Source: Tianweitania sp. UT-5YL-CI-8
Lineage (GTDB): Bacteria > Pseudomonadota > Alphaproteobacteria > Rhizobiales > Rhizobiaceae
DNA: 37,715 bases
Assembly (NCBI RefSeq): GCF_030010215.1
Contig: NZ_JASCRR010000027.1
Location: forward strand, 1-37,715
Reading direction: 5' to 3'
Below, piece by piece: positions 32,341 through 37,715 of the stretch. A program made the translations under genes and the position numbers. The first letter of the stretch is position 1, and each line of letters starts with the position of its first letter. The notes beneath the pieces were generated by a model. That model was not told the DNA's origin. It saw only the letters and a program-made list of their open reading frames with translations, and ran no database searches.

Positions 32341-33069
32341 ATGATCCGTCTGTTTTTAACGATTGTGCTTGGGGTCGTGGCACTCGCCGCCCCGATGACG
32401 GCGATGGCCGAACAGAAATCGGCGACAGCCGACCTCACGATCAAAAATGACCTCAACTACCTGCTCTATACGCCGGATGACTATGCAAATTCGGACAAGA
32501 CCTTTCCGCTAGTGGTCTGGCTCCACGGCGGCGACCAGGGCGGCAGCGATATTGAGAAGGTCAAAAGCAGCGGGCTGCCGAAGCTCATCGAAGACGATAA
32601 AGAGTTTCCATTTCTTGTCCTTTCGCCGCAAAATCCCAGCGAAGAACTGCTTTATCCGATCGAGAAGGTGGAAAGCCTTGTGAAGGAGGTCGTAGCAAAA
32701 TATCGGGTCGATCCAAGCCGCATCTCTATTGTCGGTTATAGCCGCGGCGGCTTTGGCGCTTGGGCGATGGCCGAACAATTCCCGGAGACCTTCGCGGCGG
32801 TGGTGCCGATCGCCGGTGGCGGGAATCGCCACTATCTAAACAGAACCAACGAAAAAGCAGCATTCTGGGTGTTTCATGGCACCAATGACGACGTCATTCC
32901 GCTATCCGACTCCATTGTGCTTTATGAGCGTCTGAAGACTCTTAAGCGCAATGCCAGGCTGAGTGTGCTGGAGGAGGTAGATCACTCCGGTATTGAAGCA
33001 GCTGCGCTGAACGATCAGGCGATGTGGGCCTGGCTGCTCGAACAGCGGCTCCCTGCCGAGGCGAAGTAA
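32341..33069 (+). CDS. Secreted alpha/beta-hydrolase (esterase/phospholipase-like)
   Basis: A 242-residue protein with a signal peptide (residues 1-23, cut after 'MTAMA') and an alpha/beta-hydrolase domain. The oxyanion motif is 'VVWLHGGDQGG', the nucleophile Ser is in 'ISIVGYSRGGFGAWAMAEQF', the Asp probably in 'HGTNDDVIPL' and the His in 'EEVDHSGI'. It resembles secreted carboxylesterases of the dienelactone/LpqC/feruloyl-esterase group. AAGGGAG upstream supports the start. It stands alone in the genome neighbourhood, and the substrate is unknown. Confidence 0.85.
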   Translation: MIRLFLTIVLGVVALAAPMTAMAEQKSATADLTIKNDLNYLLYTPDDYANSDKTFPLVVWLHGGDQGGSDIEKVKSSGLPKLIEDDKEFPFLVLSPQNPSEELLYPIEKVESLVKEVVAKYRVDPSRISIVGYSRGGFGAWAMAEQFPETFAAVVPIAGGGNRHYLNRTNEKAAFWVFHGTNDDVIPLSDSIVLYERLKTLKRNARLSVLEEVDHSGIEAAALNDQAMWAWLLEQRLPAEAK

Positions 33070-33167
33070 AGCTGGCGTAAAAGCAGGCGGTTGATGGAAA
33101 TCCTGCATGGTCTGGGAACTGAATTGCACCTTCACGACTTTTGCCAGTCCATGAAGGAGGCAATACA

Positions 33168-33464
33168 ATGGACCACAGCAAACACCCGCGGCTCCTGTCC
33201 GACGAACTGACGCCATCGATTTTAGAGGGTGCCACAATTTATGGTGCAGACGACCATAAGGTTGGCACCGTGTCGCACATGCATGGCATCGGACCGTCCA
33301 GCCAGGTCATCATCGACGTCGGCGGCTTCCTCGGTATTGGCGCCAAACCAGTCACGGTTCCGATGAGCCAGCTCGAATTCATGCGTGACGAGAGCGGCGA
33401 CGTTCATGCCGTTACCACATGGACAAAAGATCAGTTGAAAGAGATGCCGGAGCATACGGATTGA
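33168..33464 (+). CDS. PRC-barrel domain protein
   Basis: A 98-residue protein with one PRC-barrel domain (about residues 18-85). 'ILEGATIYGADDHKVGTVSH' is the barrel start, and 'VIIDVGGFLGIGAKPVTVPM' with 'LEFMRDESGDVHAVT' its later strands. Such small PRC proteins are frequent in rhizobia and are often stress-induced. AAGGAGG at 33154-33160 fixes the ATG at 33168. A GGAAC at 33115 lacks a good EcfG -10, so regulation is not clear. Confidence 0.82.
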   Translation: MDHSKHPRLLSDELTPSILEGATIYGADDHKVGTVSHMHGIGPSSQVIIDVGGFLGIGAKPVTVPMSQLEFMRDESGDVHAVTTWTKDQLKEMPEHTD

Positions 33465-33552
33465 TTTCTCGACGGCGGCGCGGGATGGATTGATACTCTA
33501 GCGTATTTGCGACAGGGAGCTCCGTTCTGGAAAGCTGATTGTCCCTTGCGCG

Positions 33553-33714
33553 GTGTTTTTCGTGCTCACAGGATGCCAATCTGTGACGTCAAATTCTGGC
33601 GGACGTCCGATAGACGAGGCGCCGACTCGCCTTGTTTGGCAAACGGCGACAGGCAATACAGTCTTCAAAATGGATGCGTATCGTTCTGGAACTGCGCAGA
33701 GCGGTGAAATCTGA
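33553..33714 (+). CDS. Possible small lipoprotein, start uncertain
   Basis: An open frame after TAG at 33499 contains 'KLIVPCAVFFVLTGCQSVTS', which looks like a lipoprotein signal with lipobox LTGC, followed by 'DEAPTRLVWQTATGNTVFKM' and a TGA at 33712-33714. No ATG, GTG or TTG lies ahead of the signal. The only usable start is GTG 33553, which leaves a very short signal of seven residues. It may be an intact short lipoprotein, a truncated one, or chance. Confidence 0.3.
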   Translation: MFFVLTGCQSVTSNSGGRPIDEAPTRLVWQTATGNTVFKMDAYRSGTAQSGEI

Positions 33715-33830
33715 GAGCGAAGGTTGCGCTTTGCACCAACGCGACATTGCTCTGCTCTATGCATCCGCGGATTGAGTACAAAGCCGGGACGACCTGTATT
33801 GTAGCACATAGTTATCGAATTGGACATCTT
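33715..33830. other. Gap ahead of the histidine phosphatase gene
   Basis: About 115 bp with nothing recognisable. The frame of the phosphatase gene is open from 33747, but the region does not look like coding sequence for that family. Confidence 0.4.
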
Positions 33831-34601
33831 ATGAAGCAAAGTTCTCGCTGGCCCCGGCAGCTCTGGATCGTCCGTCACGGTGAAAGCGCCGGTAACGTCG
33901 CACGCGACATGGCGCATTCCGCCGGGCTAAGCCGCATCGACATAAGTGAACGGGATGTCGATGTACCACTCAGCAGTCGAGGCGAAGAACAGTCCTTAGC
34001 ACTGGCTTGCTGGTTTTCCGACATGCCCGCCAAACAGCGCCCCGAGGTTCTCCTGACCTCTCCCTATCGGCGAGCGGTGCAAACTGGGGATTTCATCGCG
34101 CGCAATGGCGGGCTGAAAGAAAATGCCGTCAAACCGATCCTGGACGAGCGCCTCCGGGAAAAAGAATTTGGTATTCTGGATCGTCTTACCACGGCGGGAA
34201 TTCGCGAAATCCATCCTGAGCAGGCAGAGTTCAGGCGCATTCTCGGAAAATTCTATCATAGGCCGCCTGCTGGTGAGAGTTGGTGCGACGTGATCCTTCG
34301 TCTACGCAGTGCCTTGGACACGATCAGCCTGCATCACAGTGGAAAACGCGTGCTGATCGTTGCACACCAAGTGGTCGTTTTGTGCATGCGCTACCTGATC
34401 GAAAATCTGACTGAAGAAGAAATCCTGGCGATTGACCGCGAAAGCGAAGTCGCCAACTGTGCCGTAACGGAATATCTATTCGACGAGGCCATCGCTCCCG
34501 ATGGTGGGATGGTTCTGAAGCGTTATAATTTCGTCGCCCCACTTCGACAGGTCGGGGCGCCAGTGACCGCTGAACCCGATGCCAATGTGGCCGCTCGATG
34601 A
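33831..34601 (+). CDS. Histidine phosphatase superfamily protein
   Basis: A 256-residue phosphoglycerate-mutase-like phosphatase. The phosphohistidine motif is 'LWIVRHGESAGNVARDMA', with 'LTSPYRRAVQTGDFIA' holding the second Arg, the acidic 'ERLREKEFGILDR', and the second His in 'VLIVAHQVVVLCMRYL'. The ATG at 33831 just ahead of the domain is preferred; the ribosome-binding site there is weak, and an upstream in-frame ATG at 33747 would add 28 residues that do not look like the family. The stop overlaps the start of nnrD (ATGA), so the two are probably co-translated. The substrate is unknown. Confidence 0.82.
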   Translation: MKQSSRWPRQLWIVRHGESAGNVARDMAHSAGLSRIDISERDVDVPLSSRGEEQSLALACWFSDMPAKQRPEVLLTSPYRRAVQTGDFIARNGGLKENAVKPILDERLREKEFGILDRLTTAGIREIHPEQAEFRRILGKFYHRPPAGESWCDVILRLRSALDTISLHHSGKRVLIVAHQVVVLCMRYLIENLTEEEILAIDRESEVANCAVTEYLFDEAIAPDGGMVLKRYNFVAPLRQVGAPVTAEPDANVAAR

Positions 34602-35479
34602 GCCTGGGGATAGTCATTGACGCGTCCCTTCTGAAGCGAAACCCGCTTCCTTGGCCGGAGGGCGGAAGCAAGGAAAATCGAGGTCGTGTCGCCATCATCG
34701 GGGGAAGTCGCGATCTTTCCGGCGCAGTATTTCTGGCCGGCGTGGCCGCCCTGCGTGCCGGTGCAGGAAAATTGCAGATAGCAACAGCTGAAAGCCGGGC
34801 CGGACATTTTGCGACGGCTTTACCTGAAGCTCTCGTTACAGGCCTGCGCGAGACTGAAACGGGAGCTTTGTGCCAGAGCAATGGTGCGATGCTGGCGTCA
34901 AGACTTCAGGGTTCCGACGCGATTCTGGTCGGGCCGGGGATGTTGGAGACCGAGGATACTCGAACTTTGGTCAAGCAACTTGCGACAAACCTCGCAAACA
35001 CCCCTTTTGTGTTTGACGCCGGTGCACTTGATGGAATTACGGCAGGCAGCTTGTTTGCCGGGCGAACACTGCCGGTGCTCACGCCCCACGCGGGCGAGAT
35101 GGCAAATCTTCTGGGGATTGATCGGGAAACGATCGAGAGCAGACCGGCTGAGATCGCAGTAACGGTAGCCCGCGACTTAAACGCCGTGGTGGTTCTGAAG
35201 GGAGCGGAGACCTATATTGCGGACCCGGTTGGCACTGTTTGGTTCTACAAGGGCGGTGGCGTCGGGCTTGGCACATCTGGGTCGGGCGATGTTCTGGCCG
35301 GCATTGTGGCCGGTCTTCTGGCGCGCGGAGCAACGCCGGTAGAAGCGAGCTTCTGGGCGGTCTATCTGCACGGAGAGGCTGGTGCCGAGCTTGCAAAAAC
35401 CATAGGCCCGCTTGGGTTTCTGGCTCGCGAGATCGCGGACGGAATACCAAGGTTGATGGGACAATTCCCTCGCTCGTAA
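34598..35479 (+). CDS. nnrD: NAD(P)HX dehydratase (ATP/ADP-dependent), NnrD
   Basis: A 293-residue enzyme of the ribokinase-like carbohydrate-kinase fold that repairs hydrated NAD(P)H. Landmarks are 'GRVAIIGGSRDLSGAVFLAG', 'RAGAGKLQIAT', 'VFDAGALD', 'LTPHAGEMANLLG', 'AVVVLKGAETYIADP' and the anion-hole motif 'GLGTSGSGDVLAGIVAG'. In many bacteria this domain is fused to the NnrE epimerase. Here it stands alone, paired with a histidine phosphatase, so the epimerase must be elsewhere. Confidence 0.9.
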   Translation: MSLGIVIDASLLKRNPLPWPEGGSKENRGRVAIIGGSRDLSGAVFLAGVAALRAGAGKLQIATAESRAGHFATALPEALVTGLRETETGALCQSNGAMLASRLQGSDAILVGPGMLETEDTRTLVKQLATNLANTPFVFDAGALDGITAGSLFAGRTLPVLTPHAGEMANLLGIDRETIESRPAEIAVTVARDLNAVVVLKGAETYIADPVGTVWFYKGGGVGLGTSGSGDVLAGIVAGLLARGATPVEASFWAVYLHGEAGAELAKTIGPLGFLAREIADGIPRLMGQFPRS

Positions 35480-35496
35480 AGCCTGCGCGGAGCCTT

Positions 35497-35522
35497 GGAA
35501 CTTATTCCGGGCCAAGACGGTT
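35497..35522 (+). promoter_or_regulatory. Possible EcfG-type promoter for the dehydrogenase
   Basis: GGAAC (35497-35501) and GGTT (35519-35522) are separated by 17 bp, the alternative spacing of general-stress promoters, with the same -10 mismatch as the one at 19777. It would leave a leader of about 90 nt before the start at 35623. Confidence 0.35.
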
Positions 35523-35622
35523 TCTGCTTCAGAAGATCAGTATCCAAACATTCCGCCTGAGGAACTGTAACGGCGATTGATCAGAGTGTGAGCCGCCTAT
35601 AAAGTCAAAAAGGTATCTACGA

Positions 35623-36795
35623 ATGAAAGCTTTGTGCTGGCACGGAAAGGGAGATATCCGCTGCGACACCGTTGATGATCCTACGATCGAAGACGATAGG
35701 GACATTATCATCAAGGTTACATCCTGCGCGATTTGCGGATCGGACCTCCATCTGATGAACGGCTATATGCCGACAATGGAATCTGGAGATGTTCTCGGCC
35801 ATGAAAGCATGGGCGAGGTCGTCGAAGTCGGAAAAGGACATTCGAAATTCAAGGTTGGCGACCGGGTTGTCGTTCCCTTTAATCTCGCCTGCGGGGAATG
35901 TTACTTCTGTCGGAAAAAGCTGTTTTCGCTTTGCGACCGGTCAAATCGCAACGCTAAGAAAGCCATTGAAGTGATGGGGCATTCCCCATCCGGTTTGCTT
36001 GGCTATTCTCACATGCTCGGCGGCTATGCCGGCGGCCAAGCGGAATTCCTGCGTGTGCCTTATGCCGATTTTGGACCGATCAAGGTGCCGGATGGCATGG
36101 ACGACGATCAGGTGCTGTTTCTCTCCGACATCTTCCCGACGGGCTGGATGGCGGCAGAGAACGCCGAGATCGAAGATGGCGATACGGTTGCGATCTGGGG
36201 CTGCGGCCCCGTCGGCCAGTTTGCGATTCAGAGCGCCTGGATGATGGGTGCGGGCCGTGTGATCGCAATTGACAAGGTGCCGGAGCGACTGGAGATGGCA
36301 CGGACGCATGGTCGGGCTGAAACGCTGGATTTCAGTGACGTTAAAATCTACGACGCGCTGATGGAGATGACTGGCGGGCGTGGTCCTGACCGCTGCATCG
36401 ACTGTGTAGGCACGGAATCGGACGCCGGGGCCAGCGCGGATGCCATGCTCGATAAAGCCAAGGCGGCACTGCATATTGGCACAGATCGCCCTCATGTGTT
36501 GAGAGAGGCAATCTTTTCCTGCCGAAAGGGCGGAACGATCTCTGTTCCCGGCGTCTATATCGGCATGCTGGACCATATTCCATTCGGCGCGGCAATGAAC
36601 AAGGGCCTGACCTTGAAAATGGGTCAGACCCACACCCATCGTTATCTTGAGCCGCTTCTCCAGAAAGTCGTCGATGGAGACATCGACCCATCCTTTGTCA
36701 TAACGCATCGCGCTTCACTTGAGGACGGACCAGATCTCTATAAGTCGTTCCGAGACAAGGAAGACGGGTGCATAAAGGTAGTGATGAAGCCATGA
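35623..36795 (+). CDS. Zinc-dependent alcohol dehydrogenase (formaldehyde-dehydrogenase-like)
   Basis: A 390-residue medium-chain dehydrogenase. The catalytic zinc site is '[16 protein letters not shown]' (C37 region) with '[16 protein letters not shown]', and the structural zinc is in '[19 protein letters not shown]'. The NAD-binding fold is '[17 protein letters not shown]'. The length and the loop '[20 protein letters not shown]' match the glutathione-independent formaldehyde-dehydrogenase-like group common in rhizobial stress regions. Its stop overlaps the start of the next small gene (ATGA). Confidence 0.9.
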   Translation: MKALCWHGKGDIRCDTVDDPTIEDDRDIIIKVTSCAICGSDLHLMNGYMPTMESGDVLGHESMGEVVEVGKGHSKFKVGDRVVVPFNLACGECYFCRKKLFSLCDRSNRNAKKAIEVMGHSPSGLLGYSHMLGGYAGGQAEFLRVPYADFGPIKVPDGMDDDQVLFLSDIFPTGWMAAENAEIEDGDTVAIWGCGPVGQFAIQSAWMMGAGRVIAIDKVPERLEMARTHGRAETLDFSDVKIYDALMEMTGGRGPDRCIDCVGTESDAGASADAMLDKAKAALHIGTDRPHVLREAIFSCRKGGTISVPGVYIGMLDHIPFGAAMNKGLTLKMGQTHTHRYLEPLLQKVVDGDIDPSFVITHRASLEDGPDLYKSFRDKEDGCIKVVMKP

Positions 36796-36974
36796 AATCG
36801 AAATCGGATGCCGATAAGATCCACGACGATGCCAAAGCGCAATATGTCAAAAGCCGCGAAGGCGCTGATAACAGCGGTGTATCCAGCGCGGAGCCACGGG
36901 TGATCACCGGTGACGAGGACGCAACTTTCGACACGCGTCCCGAGAAGAAGCCTCGGGACGAGAAAAGCAAGTAG
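36792..36974 (+). CDS. Small hydrophilic protein
   Basis: A 60-residue, highly charged protein rich in Lys, Asp, Glu and Ser with no hydrophobic segment: '[20 protein letters not shown]', a middle '[16 protein letters not shown]' and a basic end. It looks intrinsically disordered. It overlaps the dehydrogenase stop by four bases and so is translated with it. I do not recognise a family; a stress-related role is only suggested by the neighbour and the possible EcfG promoter. Confidence 0.55.
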   Translation: MKSKSDADKIHDDAKAQYVKSREGADNSGVSSAEPRVITGDEDATFDTRPEKKPRDEKSK

Positions 36975-36980
36975 GCTTGG

Positions 36981-37019
36981 CGAGGGGCAGCTGACGCAGC
37001 TTAGCGCAGCAGCCCCTCG
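36981..37019. terminator. Hairpin between convergent genes
   Basis: CGAGGGGC (36981-36988) pairs with GCCCCTCG (37012-37019), and GCAGC-type inner repeats extend the fold. It covers the stop of the minus-strand gene (TAA at 37001-37003). There is no T-run on the plus side, so it is only a modest terminator for either gene. Confidence 0.4.
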
Positions 37020-37396
37020 TCGTTAAACGTGTACCAGCCATCCAATTCTTGTCGCTGGGGTGGTTTCCCTTTGCTTTGAGCCTTCGCCGCTCGGGTTCTC
37101 GCGGCCTTCCCCGCCGCACGTCGCCTGTTTTCAGCAGCTTCCAGAGCGTCCTGTTCCCTCCAGACGGCGGGGAGATCGCCGTCCAGAAGTTCCTCTATAT
37201 GCCGTGGGTCGAAGACATGGAAGGTTACGGCCTTGGACCGCCCGCGCAACTTTACGGTGCGGGTTCCAATGCTTCGCAGGCGACCGTCTTTGATCCATTT
37301 ATGCCGTTCACGAGAAGAAATGGCCAGGATGTCTTCTGCCTCGCGTGGAATGACAGGCAGTGCATCGATGTTGTCCAGCGACTTGGAAATTGTCAT
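37001..37396 (-). CDS. Small hypothetical protein with a DNA-binding-like core
   Basis: From ATG 37396 the product is 131 residues: 'MTISKSLDNIDALPVIPREA' then 'EDILAISSRERHKWIKDGRL', 'VTFHVFDPRHIEELLDGDLP' and a basic tail rich in Lys and Arg. The segment 'AISSRERHKWIKDGRLRSIG' resembles the recognition part of excisionase/MerR-like helix-turn-helix proteins, but I cannot name the family. The frame stays open to a TTG at 37579, close to the IS21 end at 37590; the extra 61 residues may be non-coding or the rest of a gene cut by the insertion. Plasmid-maintenance or integration functions are possible; none is shown. Confidence 0.55.
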   Translation of the reverse strand: MTISKSLDNIDALPVIPREAEDILAISSRERHKWIKDGRLRSIGTRTVKLRGRSKAVTFHVFDPRHIEELLDGDLPAVWREQDALEAAENRRRAAGKAARTRAAKAQSKGKPPQRQELDGWYTFNDEGLLR

Positions 37397-37589
37397 CGAA
37401 GCAGCGTCGAATACATCGACGTCGCTTTCGGGTATCTGCAATATGAGGCTTCCCGCCTCGACGGTGGCGCACTTCCTTGCCGCCAAAGGCAGCTTGAAGC
37501 GGATTTCGCGTTGGATGCCTTTGGCACGCACCGCGGAGCCGAGCGTCGCAGACGGGCTAAGCCGCCAAATTGCCCTCAAGGGTCCCGAG

Positions 37590-37715
37590 TGTTGGTTTCC
37601 ACGCGGAAGTGAGCCGGTTTTTCCACCGAGAAGTGAGCCACCTCTGAGTATGGTTTTCTGATCAGGCTTTGGTCAATGGGTTGGTCTTTTCTCCTCTCTT
37701 CTGTGCCGCGGCCGC
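37590..37715 (+). mobile_element. End of an IS21-family insertion sequence (partial)
   Basis: From TG at 37590 the sequence looks like an IS21-family terminus. Two imperfect direct repeats of 20 bp, 24 bp apart, TTTCCACGCGGAAGTGAGCC (37596-37615) and TTTCCACCGAGAAGTGAGCC (37620-37639), are the subterminal repeats typical of these elements. The rest of the element, including istA/istB, lies outside the window, so orientation and intactness cannot be judged. Confidence 0.65.

Noticed and set aside
33115-33139. EcfG promoter ahead of the PRC-barrel gene
   Set aside because: GGAAC is present but the bases 16-17 bp downstream (GACT/ACTT) do not resemble CGTT.
37708-37715. GCGGCCGC at the very end of the window, suggesting a cloning site
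   Set aside because: An 8-bp match in GC-rich DNA at an arbitrary window edge is not evidence of a vector junction, and the IS21-like sequence runs into it smoothly.
1-37715. CRISPR arrays, tRNA or rRNA genes
   Set aside because: No regularly spaced direct repeats and no recognisable tRNA or rRNA sequence were seen on either strand, although a covariance-model scan was not possible.

Overview
This window looks like part of a repABC-type secondary replicon (large plasmid or chromid) of an alphaproteobacterium of the order Hyphomicrobiales (Rhizobium/Agrobacterium/Brucella-Ochrobactrum/Mesorhizobium-like). The evidence is a complete repA-repB-repC cassette on the minus strand with an antisense-RNA gene between repB and repC, alphaproteobacterial transporter and stress-gene families, and GC-rich coding DNA. 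Everything here was read by eye; no database search was run.

Layout. (1) 1-2016: a graveyard of three decayed transposase genes, one IS701-like and two IS5-like, all with frameshifts or deletions. (2) 2017-6587: the replication/partition module. It has a 32-bp perfect palindrome downstream of repC (candidate centromere), repC with an internal AT-rich stretch (candidate oriV), a ctRNA gene, repB and repA, and a divergent upstream region. (3) 6588-8472: bioMNY, a biotin ECF uptake transporter. (4) 8497-18734: a divergent LysR regulator, then pxpA - biotin carrier - biotin carboxylase - pxpB - pxpC, followed by a complete branched-chain-amino-acid-type ABC transporter (two ATPases, two permeases, binding protein) and a bidirectional terminator. 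(5) 18807-19736: a two-gene stress operon on the minus strand behind an EcfG-like promoter. (6) 19941-31831: a DeoR regulator plus HisN-like phosphatase diverging from an oligopeptide-type ABC transporter, an M20 amidohydrolase, an amidase and two kinase-fold proteins. (7) 31832-37000: single genes and short operons: a frameshifted small membrane protein, a secreted esterase, a PRC-barrel protein, a histidine phosphatase with an NAD(P)HX dehydratase, and an alcohol dehydrogenase with a small hydrophilic protein. (8) 37001-37715: a small hypothetical gene next to the end of an IS21-family element that runs off the window.

How the genes may work together. PxpB and PxpC are homologous to the two halves of the urea-carboxylase carboxyltransferase domain. 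With a free-standing biotin carboxylase and carrier they make a complete split biotin-dependent carboxylase, and PxpA is the plausible hydrolase partner. The Liv-type transporter would deliver a small amide, lactam or ureide, and BioMNY would import the cofactor. The second cluster resembles an import-phosphorylate-hydrolyse-dephosphorylate pathway for an unknown amide or peptide-like compound. It carries three unusual proteins: a fused ABC ATPase whose first half has lost the Q-loop Gln, catalytic Glu and switch His, and two kinase-fold proteins each changed at the HxD motif. These two clusters are the best candidates for undescribed biology here.
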